The notes under the pieces were generated by a model, which saw nothing but the letters and a program-made list of their open reading frames with translations, searched no databases and was not told where the DNA came from. The position numbers and the translations under genes were made by a program. Positions 17,051 through 25,697 of a DNA stretch of 64,000 bases are shown here, one piece after another; position 1 is the stretch's first letter; every line of letters begins with the position of its first letter. The stretch spans positions 1,984,001 through 2,048,000 of the forward strand of contig NZ_CP021780.1 in assembly GCF_002192415.1 (NCBI RefSeq). The letters run 5' to 3'. The stretch comes from Paenibacillus donghaensis. GTDB taxonomy: Bacteria > Bacillota > Bacilli > Paenibacillales > Paenibacillaceae.

Positions 17051-17090
17051 AAAAAACCCACTGAGCAGTTGTCCAGCTGCTCAGTGGGTT
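17051..17090. terminator. terminator between convergent DinB and isomerase genes
   Basis: A 14-base stem (AACCCACTGAGCAG / CTGCTCAGTGGGTT) lies between convergent genes. The T run follows it on the minus strand, so it mainly serves the minus-strand isomerase gene. Confidence 0.8.
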
Positions 17091-17117
17091 GGTAGGTTAG
17101 GCAGGAATTAGGCCGGG

Positions 17118-17984
17118 CTAGATACTGAACATCCGGTTCAGCCGGGCCACAGCTTCATTGATGTAAGGGCCGGGAGTGTCCTCCAGGGAGATGTCAATGC
17201 CCGGCTTGTATTCATGCAGCTTACGCAGGAAGTCTGCACTGTGGAACAAGCCGGCTCCGGCTTGTCCATGATATACCCGGCTGCCCTCCTGGTAGATATC
17301 CTTCAGATGAGCGAGAATAATACGGTCGCCGAACAGCTTGAAGCAGCTGTCAACGAGGGCGTCCTGCTCTTCTATCGCTTCACCGATCAGATTGCAGGGG
17401 TCAAGCACGACGCCAAGGGTACTGGAGGGAACCTCATCTAGGATGCGGCGCATTTTGTCCGGGGTAGACAGGGTATGGTGGCTTACGCCCTCCAATCCGA
17501 TGAACACTCCCCATTTCTCTGCTTCCTCAGCCAATTCCTCAATGGTAGACTTCAGCGCTTCCCAGCCGATTTCCTCATAACGGTAAGGGTCCAGCTCCTT
17601 GTAGGTGGTTAAGGCTCCGGTCTCGGTGGCGACCATGGGTGCGCCGAATTGGCGTGCGTAGCGAATCGTCTCCTTGAAACGGTCGATTTCGGCGCGGCGG
17701 ACGATCGGATCGGGATGAACCGGGTTGATGTAGCAGCCCATGACTCCGATACGGATGCCCGCTTTGTCGAATTGCTCTCCGATATGGCTGGCGAGACCGG
17801 GGCTAAGCTTGCCGGGTGAAAGATCAATGTCGGCGATAGCCTTGGATAAGGCCAGCTGTACGAATTCGATATTGTAGTTCTGCAGTGCCGCTGTAAGCTC
17901 TTTCAAAGGCAGGTGGCCTGCGGTATGGGCCAGAGTTCCGTAACTGATGGATAACAGCTCCTTTAACTTTGTAATAATCAACAA
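17118..17984 (-). CDS. sugar phosphate isomerase/epimerase-like protein
   Basis: This encodes about 288 residues of the xylose isomerase-like TIM barrel fold (AP_endonuc_2). Likely metal ligands lie in the ATETGAL, GLEGVSHHTL, VVLDPCNLIG, ILAHLKDIY and ISLEDTPGPY stretches. Relatives isomerise or epimerise sugars or act in inositol and hexuronate breakdown. The start is uncertain: TTG at 17984 is the first usable codon, yet a clear AAAGGAG sits downstream of it at 17958-17964, before SISYGTLAH, where no ATG, GTG or TTG is found. The gene is divergent from the esterase at 18142. Confidence 0.75.
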   Translation of the reverse strand: MLIITKLKELLSISYGTLAHTAGHLPLKELTAALQNYNIEFVQLALSKAIADIDLSPGKLSPGLASHIGEQFDKAGIRIGVMGCYINPVHPDPIVRRAEIDRFKETIRYARQFGAPMVATETGALTTYKELDPYRYEEIGWEALKSTIEELAEEAEKWGVFIGLEGVSHHTLSTPDKMRRILDEVPSSTLGVVLDPCNLIGEAIEEQDALVDSCFKLFGDRIILAHLKDIYQEGSRVYHGQAGAGLFHSADFLRKLHEYKPGIDISLEDTPGPYINEAVARLNRMFSI

Positions 17985-18141
17985 CCGATGAATGCAAATA
18001 GAACTAATAGCGCTTTCATATCCACAAAGCAGTATAATACTTATTGTACTTTTTTGCCAAACGAGAAGCAATGTTCTGTATAATAACAGCTGGAAGTTTC
18101 ATCAAATCACTGACAGGTCTCAGAGGAGAGAGAATAAGACT

Positions 18142-19116
18142 ATGAACACGATTCAATTACGCAAGCGGGAGCTGGAGAATTGCCGTCCGGCAGCTACACT
18201 GGATGCCGAAACGGCAAATCATTATTGGGACAACGCCTTGGCGGAATATGAGCAGAAGCCGCTGGAGCTAGTCATTGTTCCTGAAGAGACCCCGTATCCC
18301 GGAATGAGCGTAAGCAAGGTGAGCTTCAAAGGTTTCGACGACACGCTGATCTACGCCTGGCATATTCAACCGGCAGGCCATGCGGCTGCAACGGAGCAGC
18401 TGCCGTTGATTGTTACTTTTCCCGGCTACACAGGTGACCGCGGCTATCCCGAACGGTATTCGGCGTGGCTGCTGTCCGGACATGCCGTACTCGCCGTGGA
18501 TGCACGCGGCCAGAAAGGGGAGACCGGCAATCTGCTGCCCTATGAGAGCGGCGCGGTGAAGGGCTGGATCACCCAAGGCATTATGGAGAAGGAACGTTCC
18601 TATTACATGGCGATTGCCATGGATACCGTTCGTGCCGTTGAAGTTGCAGCCCAGCTGCCTGGAGTAGATCCGGCGCGGATCGGCATCACCGGCGGCAGCC
18701 AGGGCGGCGGAATCGCATTGCTGGCGGGAGCGCTCAGCAAGCGGATCTCTGCCATAGTCGCCGACATTCCCAACCTGTGCCGCATCGATTTCGGAGTGCT
18801 GAACTCCAGCAGCTCGCTGACGGAAGTGGCCGATTATGTGAAACGGTTCCCTGACCGGATGGATCAGGTGTTCGAGAACCTGTCCTATTTCGATATTGTC
18901 AATCTGGCCGGACGCATTACAGCCCCTGTGCTGATGTCGGTAGGCTGGAAGGATATGGTCTGTATGCCGGAAACCATCTACGCTGCGTACAACCGAATCG
19001 AATCCTATAAGGAGATCAATGACTATCCGTTCTCCGGGCATGAAGTGAGTGAATATCAGAACCGCCTGGCGGTAGAGTTTATGCAGAAGTATCTCGGTAA
19101 GCAGACGCTGCTGTAG
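18142..19116 (+). CDS. acetylxylan esterase/cephalosporin-C deacetylase family (CE7-like) hydrolase
   Basis: This 324-residue alpha/beta hydrolase has the length and order of CE7 esterases. It has a conserved LPLIVTFPGYTGDRG stretch, an AVDARGQ motif (RGQ in CE7), the nucleophile elbow GGSQGGG, an acid in VGWKDMVC and the catalytic histidine in FSGHE. Such enzymes remove acetyl groups from xylo-oligosaccharides or cephalosporin C in the cytosol. AGAGGAGAG precedes the ATG at 18142; the upstream extension to 17992 has no ribosome binding site. The neighbouring sugar isomerase-like gene fits carbohydrate use. Confidence 0.85.
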   Translation: MNTIQLRKRELENCRPAATLDAETANHYWDNALAEYEQKPLELVIVPEETPYPGMSVSKVSFKGFDDTLIYAWHIQPAGHAAATEQLPLIVTFPGYTGDRGYPERYSAWLLSGHAVLAVDARGQKGETGNLLPYESGAVKGWITQGIMEKERSYYMAIAMDTVRAVEVAAQLPGVDPARIGITGGSQGGGIALLAGALSKRISAIVADIPNLCRIDFGVLNSSSSLTEVADYVKRFPDRMDQVFENLSYFDIVNLAGRITAPVLMSVGWKDMVCMPETIYAAYNRIESYKEINDYPFSGHEVSEYQNRLAVEFMQKYLGKQTLL

Positions 19117-19259
19117 TTTCGATCTCCTCCTAAAAGATGTATAAACGCAGGTATGGTATGCAACAGCTTGTGATGTAACCGTATCTCCTGCAGAAAACTT
19201 GTTAAGGATGTCAAACATAGCTATCCTTAAGCTTGAGCAGTAACCAAATGATCTTCAAG

Positions 19260-19288
19260 CAGCCACCCTTCCAGGATGGCTGTTTAAA
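19260..19288 (+). terminator. weak terminator after the esterase
   Basis: CAGCCA pairs with TGGCTG and is followed by TTTAAAC. The stem is short and the T run brief. Confidence 0.4.
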
Positions 19289-19362
19289 CTTACAAGCAGG
19301 ATCAATGCCTGTATAAGAATGATTCTTATCGGCTGTAAGTGACTACAATTGATGCCTTTTTT

Positions 19363-19827
19363 TCAATTCGGCACAGGTGTAGGAATGATTTTGGTGAATA
19401 TAAACCGGGCCAGAGGACCCACGAGAATCAGCTGCAGGGGCAAAGCACAAATAAAGTTTTTACCCAGTGCAGCGAGATAAGCCATGGGTAATTCTGCAGT
19501 AAAGCCTACATGGAGCAAAGCGCCATACAGGGACATAAACATGACCATACCCATAACCATAAAAGAGGATATAAGCAGAATTTTTTTGATCATAGGATCG
19601 GATTCTTTAGTCAGTTTACGTACAATGCCTTTGGCGACTTTACCTACTACATACACATCCAGGATTAGAGCGACGATGAAGGCGGGAAGGTAGCCGATGA
19701 TCACTTTTTGTACTACTGCAGTCGACCATCCTTCCATTAGCAAAGTATTATAGATGCTCATTCCCAATACCATTAATGCACACATGATTAGCGTAAAAAT
19801 AAATCCTTCTCTTTTGTTTCTTCCCAT
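19363..19827 (-). CDS. DUF2798 membrane protein
   Basis: This 154-residue protein has four membrane segments arranged as two similar halves: REGFIFTLIMCALMVLGMSIYN and, later, KILLISSFMVMGMVMFMSLYG. This internal duplication is typical of DUF2798. AAGGAG lies seven bases before the ATG at 19827; an ATG six bases earlier is too close to it. It is divergent from a MarR-type regulator with a shared operator, so it is probably the regulator's target. Function unknown. Confidence 0.75.
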   Translation of the reverse strand: MGRNKREGFIFTLIMCALMVLGMSIYNTLLMEGWSTAVVQKVIIGYLPAFIVALILDVYVVGKVAKGIVRKLTKESDPMIKKILLISSFMVMGMVMFMSLYGALLHVGFTAELPMAYLAALGKNFICALPLQLILVGPLARFIFTKIIPTPVPN

Positions 19828-19891
19828 GCTCATACTCCTTATTTTCTCTGTATTGTCCACCTGGTTTACAATATCACAGATCTTTTTTTAA

Positions 19892-19930
19892 AGTCAACCA
19901 AGTTGACAATGTTATCGGATGCTTTATACT
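19892..19930. promoter_or_regulatory. divergent promoters with MarR-type operator
   Basis: A perfect palindrome GTCAAC-CAA-GTTGAC (19893-19907) overlaps both -35 elements. On the plus strand TTGACA (19903-19908) and TATACT (19925-19930) are 16 bases apart and drive the marR-like gene. On the minus strand TTGACT (19892-19897) with TATTGT downstream drives the DUF2798 gene. A weaker related site, GTCCAC-CTG-GTTTAC, lies at 19855-19869. Confidence 0.65.
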
Positions 19931-19957
19931 ATAGAAAACGCTATCAGGAGTGTTCAG

Positions 19958-20380
19958 ATGAACAAGAATTTGCAGGAAATGAATCTGATTGATTTGCTTA
20001 GCGAAAAACATCTGGCTTTACGTAAAAGAGTGACTGAACTGTACCCGGATAGTATTAATAAAACCGAATCTCATATTTTGGCTGTCCTTGAGGCTCGGCA
20101 AATGCTCTCTATCTCTGAAATAAGCCGAATAATTAATATCTCGCGGCAAGGAACGCATAAGAGTATTCAAGGTCTGTTGTCACAAGGCTATGTGGAGGCT
20201 GTAGATGTTGCGGGGAATAACCGCGATAAGCATATCGTTCTAAGTTCTAAGGGGTTAGAGTGCAATAAAAAAATGCTGATTCTCAAAAAGCAATTAGAGC
20301 AGCAAATCATCGATAAGCTGGGAAATAGCCATGTGGAGCTAATCAAAACGCTGCTGAAAGAGGATTGGCTGGACTCTTAA
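19958..20380 (+). CDS. MarR-family transcriptional regulator
   Basis: This 140-residue winged-helix protein has a recognition region SISEISRIINISRQGTHKSI and a wing with NNRDKHIVLSSKG, followed by a dimerisation helix. CAGGAG precedes the ATG at 19958. It is divergent from the DUF2798 membrane protein and shares with it a promoter region holding a perfect inverted repeat, so it probably represses both genes. The ligand is unknown. Confidence 0.85.
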   Translation: MNKNLQEMNLIDLLSEKHLALRKRVTELYPDSINKTESHILAVLEARQMLSISEISRIINISRQGTHKSIQGLLSQGYVEAVDVAGNNRDKHIVLSSKGLECNKKMLILKKQLEQQIIDKLGNSHVELIKTLLKEDWLDS

Positions 20381-20507
20381 TTAGTGCAGGGGTTACAACT
20401 GACAGCCCAACATAACACACCGCTTCGTAGGGTGCCCAAGGATTCAGGGACATGTCTTTGCGGTTAATTTAAGAGTGAGATTGATAGAGACCGGAGGGAA
20501 TTGGCTA

Positions 20508-20909
20508 ATGGACAAGAATGAGGAGAAGCTGGCGGTAGAAACAGCTGTGCAGGGAATCCCTTACAGCGTGGAGAATGAGAAGCTGGTGAAGAAGAAGTTT
20601 TGGTCCAAGACCAAGGCCTTTGCCGGCAAAATCCCCTTTACCCGCGAAGCGATAGCGATGTATTATTGTGCCCTTGATGCCAGAACGCCGCTCTGGGCCA
20701 AAGGCATTGCCTTCGGCGCACTGGCCTATTTCATCGCACCGGTGGATGCCATTCCCGATGTGTTTGTGGGTCTGGGCCTCACTGATGATGCGGCCATTAT
20801 CGCAGCTGGGTTCAGGGCTTTGTCCGGCCAAGTGACAGATGAGCACCGCCACAAGGCTGAAGAGTTTTTCGGAGATTCGCCGGCCCAGAAGGATTCTACC
20901 GATCTGTAA
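20508..20909 (+). CDS. YkvA-like DUF1232 protein
   Basis: This 133-residue protein carries the DUF1232 core in its C-terminal half ([32 protein letters not shown], followed by [16 protein letters not shown]), a short amphipathic membrane-associated domain seen in YkvA. GGAGGGA precedes the ATG at 20508. No partner gene is evident. Function unknown. Confidence 0.8.
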   Translation: MDKNEEKLAVETAVQGIPYSVENEKLVKKKFWSKTKAFAGKIPFTREAIAMYYCALDARTPLWAKGIAFGALAYFIAPVDAIPDVFVGLGLTDDAAIIAAGFRALSGQVTDEHRHKAEEFFGDSPAQKDSTDL

Positions 20910-20912
20910 ACA

Positions 20913-21296
20913 TCATAGTTCCTTCTCCAGGCAGCTTTCCACGGAAAGCTGTTTATTTGTGTACACCTCGCCCCAGTCTTTCATCAGCAGGATGATCGGA
21001 ATCAGTGTGGCCCCGAACTCAGTCAGGGAATATTCAACCTTGGGCGGCACCTGATGGTACACCTCGCGGTGGACAACCCCGTCCTCTTCCAGTTCACGCA
21101 GCTGTAGCGTCAGCATCCGCTGGGTAATGCCGGGACAGATGCGGCGGAATTCGTTGAAGCGTTTCGTGCCATCCATGAGATGGTAGATCAGAATGCCTTT
21201 CCATTTGCCTCCGATCACATCTAGTGTATATTCGACGGGACAGGCTGCTTTATCGCAGCCCTGGATATTCCCGAAACCGCCTTTACGGTTGCGCAT
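20913..21296 (-). CDS. HxlR-family transcriptional regulator
   Basis: This 127-residue regulator has the HxlR signature CPVEYTLDVIGGKWKGIL and then FNEFRRICPGITQRMLTLQLREL. Cys19 in the CPVE context, with a nearby Cys14, is typical of redox- or electrophile-sensing members such as YodB, HypR and HxlR. It is divergent from a nitroreductase gene and probably controls it in response to reactive carbonyl, quinone or disulfide stress. That regulatory link is inferred from the layout. Confidence 0.88.
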   Translation of the reverse strand: MRNRKGGFGNIQGCDKAACPVEYTLDVIGGKWKGILIYHLMDGTKRFNEFRRICPGITQRMLTLQLRELEEDGVVHREVYHQVPPKVEYSLTEFGATLIPIILLMKDWGEVYTNKQLSVESCLEKEL

Positions 21297-21312
21297 AGTG
21301 CTTCAGCTCCCT

Positions 21313-21332
21313 TAGTATCATTTTGTATACTA
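21313..21332. promoter_or_regulatory. candidate HxlR operator
   Basis: The inverted repeat TAGTAT-N8-ATACTA lies 17 bases upstream of the hxlR-like start, in the region shared with the divergent nitroreductase. Spacing and half-sites suit a dimeric HxlR/YodB-type regulator. Confidence 0.5.
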
Positions 21333-21440
21333 CACCACATTATTGTGCGTACTTCAATTTACGTAATCTATATTCTAATATTAAGCGTGTGAAAGACAGT
21401 ACGTCAAACTCAAAATTAATCGCAGGAAGGGAGTATTAAT

Positions 21441-22121
21441 ATGCAAACCTTAGCTTTAACTCAGCAGCAGGAAGAGATTCTGTCCGCTTACCGCTTCCGT
21501 CATGCCACCAAGGAATTTGATTCCAGCCGGGTCGTCCCAGAGCGGGATTTCCGCTTCATTCTGGAGACGGGAAGGCTGTCGCCCAGCTCTTTCGGGTTCG
21601 AACCCTGGAAGTTTGTCGTGGTGCAGAATCCAGAAATCCGGGAGAAGCTGCGGGCTCACGCCTGGGGAGCGCAGAAGCAGTTGTCGACCGCCAGCCATTT
21701 CGTGCTGATTCTGGCCAGACTTCCCCAGGATATGATGGCGGATTCCGCATATATCCAGCATATGATGCAGGATGTGCATGAGCTGCCGGAGGAGGTAATT
21801 GCGGGGAGAGGCAAAGTGTATGACCAGTTTTTGAAGGTTGATTTTGCGCTTGCCCACAATGAAAGGGCTATGTTTGAGTGGGGCTGCCGCCAGACCTATC
21901 TGGCGCTGGGCAATATGATGACAGCCGCTGCACAGATTGGTGTGGATTCCTGCCCGATTGAAGGTTTTGACAAAGCGCGGATCGAGCAGGTTCTGACGGA
22001 AGAAGGCATTATGGACCCGGAACATTTTGGGATCTCCGTGATGGCAGCCTTTGGTTACCGCCTGAATGAGCCGCGTCCCAAGTCGCGCCAATCCTCCGAA
22101 GAGATTATTCAGTGGGTCTGA
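21441..22121 (+). CDS. NAD(P)H-dependent nitroreductase family oxidoreductase
   Basis: This 226-residue flavin enzyme has the nitroreductase-fold pattern YRFRHATKEFDSSRVV (FMN phosphate contacts), RLSPSSFGFEPWKFVVVQ and QTYLALGNMMTAAAQIGVDSCPIEGF. It resembles the MhqN/YodC/YfkO group that reduces quinones and nitroaromatics to limit electrophile damage. GGAAGGGAG precedes the ATG. It is divergent from the HxlR regulator and is followed by a strong terminator. Confidence 0.88.
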   Translation: MQTLALTQQQEEILSAYRFRHATKEFDSSRVVPERDFRFILETGRLSPSSFGFEPWKFVVVQNPEIREKLRAHAWGAQKQLSTASHFVLILARLPQDMMADSAYIQHMMQDVHELPEEVIAGRGKVYDQFLKVDFALAHNERAMFEWGCRQTYLALGNMMTAAAQIGVDSCPIEGFDKARIEQVLTEEGIMDPEHFGISVMAAFGYRLNEPRPKSRQSSEEIIQWV

Positions 22122-22147
22122 TCTCCTGCTGATCTCATATAGCCTAG

Positions 22148-22190
22148 CCGCACCGCAAGAACCCCGGGGTTCTTGCGGTGCGGTTTTTTG
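22148..22190 (+). terminator. strong intrinsic terminator after the nitroreductase
   Basis: An 18-base stem (CCGCACCGCAAGAACCCC / GGGGTTCTTGCGGTGCGG) is followed by TTTTTT. Confidence 0.9.
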
Positions 22191-22316
22191 TGTGTCAGCA
22201 AGTTTCATATAAGCTTCGAAAAATCATTGAAATTTTCATGAAAATTCTGATAAGGTAAGAGGGATCGGCATTTCGGCCGGTTCTTACTATCTAACGGATT
22301 GAAGGGATTCTGACTC

Positions 22317-22736
22317 ATGAAAAAAATCATTATCATCATCGCCCAGGTGATCCTGCTGTACCTGTTCTTCCAAGCCGGAAACTTCCTGCAAAGGCTGCTG
22401 CACCTTCCGGTGTCGGGAAGCATCGTGGGGCTGCTGCTGCTGTTTGTCCTGCTGCTCTGCAGAATTGTGCCGCTGAAATGGATTGAAGCCGGCTCTGTCA
22501 CTATAATGTCCTACCTCCCGTTATTCTTTATTCCGGCAACGGCAGGCATTGTGAACCATCTGGATATTTTTAGCGGGAAAGGGCTGCTGCTCATCCTGAT
22601 TCTGATCATCAGCAGTGTGCTGACGATGGCGGCAGCCGCACATGCCAGTCAATGGCTTGCCACGCTTAACGGGAGGCATCCCGGACGGAGCCGCTGGCTG
22701 GGCAGAAGGAGCATAGAGAAGGGGAAGGAAATCTGA
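22317..22736 (+). CDS. cidA: CidA/LrgA-family holin-like protein
   Basis: This 139-residue protein has four membrane segments and the CidA/LrgA pattern (QVILLYLFFQAGNFLQRLL, LPVSGSIVGLLLLFVLL, SYLPLFFIPATAGIVNH), with a basic C-terminal tail. The family has been linked to murein hydrolase export, programmed lysis and overflow metabolism, including pyruvate uptake in related systems. GAAGGG precedes the ATG. Its stop overlaps the start of the cidB-like gene by one base, a clear two-gene unit. No LysR regulator is adjacent. Confidence 0.85.
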   Translation: MKKIIIIIAQVILLYLFFQAGNFLQRLLHLPVSGSIVGLLLLFVLLLCRIVPLKWIEAGSVTIMSYLPLFFIPATAGIVNHLDIFSGKGLLLILILIISSVLTMAAAAHASQWLATLNGRHPGRSRWLGRRSIEKGKEI

Positions 22737-23422
22737 TGGTAATGCTTGCTGCCGGAATTGTATTGCTGAATGTTGCCATTTATCTGATGATGTCCGTGAT
22801 CTACAGACGGTATCACCTTCCGTTCCTGATCCCTGCGCTGACAGCTACTGCCGCTGTGGTTGCCATCCTGTTATGGTTCAAAATCCCCTATGATACCTAT
22901 ATGATCGGCGGTCAATGGATCAACCAGCTGCTGGGGCCTGCCGTGGTTTCACTGGCTTATCCGCTGTATAAGCAGCGCCATGTGCTTGTGCAGAATCTGC
23001 CCGCCATTCTGGGTGGAACGATTGCCGGATTGCTGGTGGGCATGTTCAGCGGGCTGCTGCTGGCGGCCGGACTAGGCTTCTCCAAAAGCTATGTGCTCTC
23101 GCTGCTGCCCAAATCGATTACCACGCCGGTGGCAATTCAAATCTCGGACAGTCTGGGCGGGGATTCCTCGCTGACCTCCGTTTTCGTGATGGTTGCCGGA
23201 TTTACGGGGGCCATTGGCGGCCCATATATCATTAAGCTGTTCCGAATCCGCAGTGAGGTGGGGATCGGCATCGGCTTCGGTACAGCCTCCCATGCCCTGG
23301 GGACAGCCAAAGCGCTGGAGTACGGCGAGCAGTCTGTCTCGATGAGTTCCGTAGCTATGACGGTCTGTGCGGTGGTAGGCTCCGTGATTGGCCCGCTTGT
23401 CGCCTGGCTGATGTATCCGTAA
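22736..23422 (+). CDS. cidB: CidB/LrgB-family membrane protein
   Basis: This 228-residue protein has about six membrane segments and the LrgB motif block YVLSLLPKSITTPVAIQISDSLGG followed by GFGTASHALGTAKALE. It is the usual partner of CidA/LrgA in a membrane complex. It is translationally coupled to the preceding gene. Bacillales have two to three such pairs, so the choice between cid and lrg names is not firm. Confidence 0.85.
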   Translation: MVMLAAGIVLLNVAIYLMMSVIYRRYHLPFLIPALTATAAVVAILLWFKIPYDTYMIGGQWINQLLGPAVVSLAYPLYKQRHVLVQNLPAILGGTIAGLLVGMFSGLLLAAGLGFSKSYVLSLLPKSITTPVAIQISDSLGGDSSLTSVFVMVAGFTGAIGGPYIIKLFRIRSEVGIGIGFGTASHALGTAKALEYGEQSVSMSSVAMTVCAVVGSVIGPLVAWLMYP

Positions 23423-23535
23423 CCGAAGTCCGCTTCACGGATATGCATGGGTTAGCTATGTTTGCGATTGACCTTAACGGGTAACTATAACTAGGTAACG
23501 AATCATGTATAGTCCATTTGAAGGAGGGTTTCACA

Positions 23536-23709
23536 ATGAGCGATTCTATTCAGAATGAAGCGGAAATCCGCAATAAAGAGAATAAGAACGACGATTCTCT
23601 GGCGGAGCAGAAGAAGATGGAAGCCGGGGTGGATATTGAGCCGGAGGCTGATGAATGGGTGGCGAAGCCTGCCCAGACTGCGCATCCTGACCCGCTGCCC
23701 AAGGATTAA
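23536..23709 (+). CDS. small hydrophilic hypothetical protein
   Basis: This encodes 57 residues that are strongly charged and probably disordered (KENKNDDSLAEQKKMEAG), ending in DPLPKD. AAGGAGGG stands before the ATG at 23536. No family is recognised. It is followed by an intrinsic terminator and is apparently transcribed alone. The strong ribosome binding site makes a real gene likely. Confidence 0.6.
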   Translation: MSDSIQNEAEIRNKENKNDDSLAEQKKMEAGVDIEPEADEWVAKPAQTAHPDPLPKD

Positions 23710-23750
23710 CGGGAACGGCTCAGAACTGTAGAGGAGTACATGAGACAGGT

Positions 23751-23791
23751 AACGCTCTCGCATGCCTTTGGGCATGATGAGGGCGTTTTTT
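23751..23791 (+). terminator. intrinsic terminator after the small hydrophilic protein
   Basis: CGCTCTCGCATGCC pairs imperfectly with GGCATGATGAGGGCG around a TTTG loop and is followed by TTTTTT. Hairpin repeat copy C begins directly after it. Confidence 0.8.
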
Positions 23792-23794
23792 ATG

Positions 23795-23933
23795 TAAAGA
23801 TTAAGAATTTATATGTTTCACGCCATCAATTATCCTTCTATTTCTCGCAGAAACGGATGCCTGAAAGCGATACGTAGTATCGCTGCTTCGGAAGCATATG
23901 CTTTACAGAGGACGGCGAAGCCGTTTCTACTTG
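23795..23933. repeat. dispersed hairpin repeat, copy C (long form)
   Basis: This copy is almost identical to copy A, with both internal hairpins (GCGATAC/GTATCGC and GCTTC/GAAGC) and the closing arm GACGGCGAAGCCGTTTCTAC. Confidence 0.88.
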
Positions 23934-24109
23934 TGAAGGCGACCCACACAGCCGTTCAGCACTGGCACTGCTGAGGTTCATGCGCCACCCGCACGCATAT
24001 CTCTGTCCGCACCAAGGCATAATAGTCGGCGAAGCATTATTGCAGACATTATGAACTGGAGGCGGAACTTATCAACACTACAGCTGTAATTACACAGGAG
24101 GGTTACGCG

Positions 24110-24640
24110 GTGGCTGCCGCGGGCTCCTATTTTTTCTATTTCATGCTGTATTCCTTTCTGGGCTGGGTGCTCGAAGGCTCCTATCAACTGTACACAGCGG
24201 GAACCTTTCGTAAGGAAGGATTCCTGAAAGGTCCGTTTAAGCCAATGTATGGACTCGCTCCGGTACTGCTGCTGGCCTGCAAGGACCTCGGATGGCCGCT
24301 GCCTCTGCTCCTGGTGCTGGCTCTCTTGGTTCCTTCGGCGGTTGAATATGCCAGCGGCTGGCTGCTGAAGACCTTGTTCCGCAAGCAGTGGTGGGATTAC
24401 TCTGCCATGCCTTATCAGCTGCAGGGTCATATTTGCCTGCGGTTCTCGCTCTACTGGTGGGGGCTGTCAGCCGCCTGCTTGTTTGGCTTGCAGCCGCTGG
24501 CAGGCTGGCTGTACCGTCTGGTTCAGCCGGTATGGAACTGGACAGCGCCGGGTTTCATGCTGCTGTTCGCCGCCGATCTGCTGTGGACCTGGCGCACGCG
24601 GCGGAGTGGGCAGACAGAACTGGAGCCAAGTGAAGGCTGA
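24110..24640 (+). CDS. putative ABC-transporter type IV membrane protein (CmpB-like)
   Basis: This 176-residue protein has about five membrane segments and the PF06541-like start FYFMLYSFLGWVLEGSYQLY, then GFLKGPFKPMYGLAPVLLL and WWDYSAMPYQLQGHICLRFSLYWW. It starts at GTG 24110 with AGGAGGG seven bases before. The family is annotated as a putative ABC transporter component, but no ATPase gene is nearby, so function is open. 23934-24109 shows no gene. Confidence 0.75.
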   Translation: MAAAGSYFFYFMLYSFLGWVLEGSYQLYTAGTFRKEGFLKGPFKPMYGLAPVLLLACKDLGWPLPLLLVLALLVPSAVEYASGWLLKTLFRKQWWDYSAMPYQLQGHICLRFSLYWWGLSAACLFGLQPLAGWLYRLVQPVWNWTAPGFMLLFAADLLWTWRTRRSGQTELEPSEG

Positions 24641-24762
24641 TTGGCATATCCCCTCCCTAAGGCTCATAGGCTGATAGTGGGGAGCGTAGCACGTCTTTTT
24701 GGGAGAGGAGACGCGATTGTCCGAAGAGCCATCCTACACCTTGTGGGAATGGAGGCGGACGC

Positions 24763-24843
24763 ATGAGTACCGATCAGCTCATATCCTTGCTCGTTCTTGT
24801 CGTTATGATCATCAAGCTGGCCAGCAGCAAAGGGAAATCATAA
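24763..24843 (+). CDS. 26-residue single-span membrane peptide
   Basis: A short frame from ATG 24763 reads MSTDQLISLLVLVVMIIKLA and continues SSKGKS to a TAA. GGAGG lies seven bases before the start, and a strong intrinsic terminator follows 20 bases after the stop. The hydrophobic middle with a short basic tail resembles small holin-like or type I toxin peptides of Firmicutes, or a regulatory micropeptide. No antisense RNA can be demonstrated from sequence alone. Function is inferred only from its shape. Confidence 0.5.
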   Translation: MSTDQLISLLVLVVMIIKLASSKGKS

Positions 24844-24864
24844 AGCAGAGCAGTCCTTTTTTCC

Positions 24865-24906
24865 GCCTCCGGCATCCGAATTCTGGGTGCGCGGAGGCTT
24901 TTTTTG
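24865..24906 (+). terminator. intrinsic terminator after the membrane peptide
   Basis: GCCTCCGGCATCC pairs with GGGTGCGCGGAGGC around a GAATTCT loop and is followed by seven T residues. Confidence 0.85.
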
Positions 24907-25097
24907 CTAAAATACAGGTAAATACATCCAGGCTGCAATGCTGCCGAGCGGGGAGACGGCAAGGACCGAATATGTCTGCGGGCTATAGGAATTGAGGAAG
25001 AAGCAGTTTCCTGAAGAGCAGGAGCTTGGGGTTGCTGTGTTCTGGAAAAATGAGCTGTAAGCGAAGTTAGAGGCATTGAGAGGAAAAGAGGGGAATC

Positions 25098-25697
25098 ATG
25101 ATAACATCTTTGTATATGGTGCGGCATGCCGCTTCACCATTCGTTGTAGGAGAAGAGTTGAAGAGGGGGCTGTCAGAGCAGGGGCTGAAGGACGCGCGAG
25201 TAATTAGTGATATTTTGATGAATGAGGAGATAGCGCTGCTGATATCAAGCCCTTACAAAAGGGCTATAGATACAATCTCTTTTTTGGCAGAAGCCTTAAA
25301 TCAGGAGATTCATAGGTATGAGGAACTCAGGGAAAGAGCGATCGTAAGCACGGAGATTGAGATTGCGCATGAAGAAATTCTGCGGGGGATAGAGCGTTCT
25401 TTTAGCGATGTGAATTATAAAATGCAGGGTGGAGAAAGCACGCTGGAGGCTCAGAAGCGAGTCATTCCGCTCATAGAGAAGATAATCAATCAGTATAAAG
25501 GTAAAAAGGTCGCAGTAGGTACGCACGGCAATATTATGACAATCATTCTGAATTACTTTGATCAGGAATATGGATATGCATTCTTCGCACAAACCTCCAA
25601 ACCCGATATTTATAAGCTGGAATTGGATGATTTGAAATTACTTAGGGTTGAGCGTCTTTGGCCTGCTTCGTGCGAAGCAGCCCCAAGGGGAATATGA
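25098..25697 (+). CDS. histidine phosphatase family protein
   Basis: This 199-residue protein has the phosphoglycerate mutase-like fold with the N-terminal LYMVRHAAS motif (usually RHG, here RHA), the second arginine in ISSPYKRAIDTI, a glutamate in EELRERAI and the second histidine in VAVGTHGNIMTIIL. It is likely a phosphatase for a small phosphorylated compound or protein. AAAGAGGGG precedes the ATG. Its stop overlaps the start of the DUF2809 gene. Substrate unknown. Confidence 0.85.
   Translation: MITSLYMVRHAASPFVVGEELKRGLSEQGLKDARVISDILMNEEIALLISSPYKRAIDTISFLAEALNQEIHRYEELRERAIVSTEIEIAHEEILRGIERSFSDVNYKMQGGESTLEAQKRVIPLIEKIINQYKGKKVAVGTHGNIMTIILNYFDQEYGYAFFAQTSKPDIYKLELDDLKLLRVERLWPASCEAAPRGI

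Noticed and set aside
17992..18141. 50-residue extension of the CE7-like esterase
   Set aside because: It covers the divergent promoter region; the ATG at 18142 has a strong ribosome binding site and matches family length.
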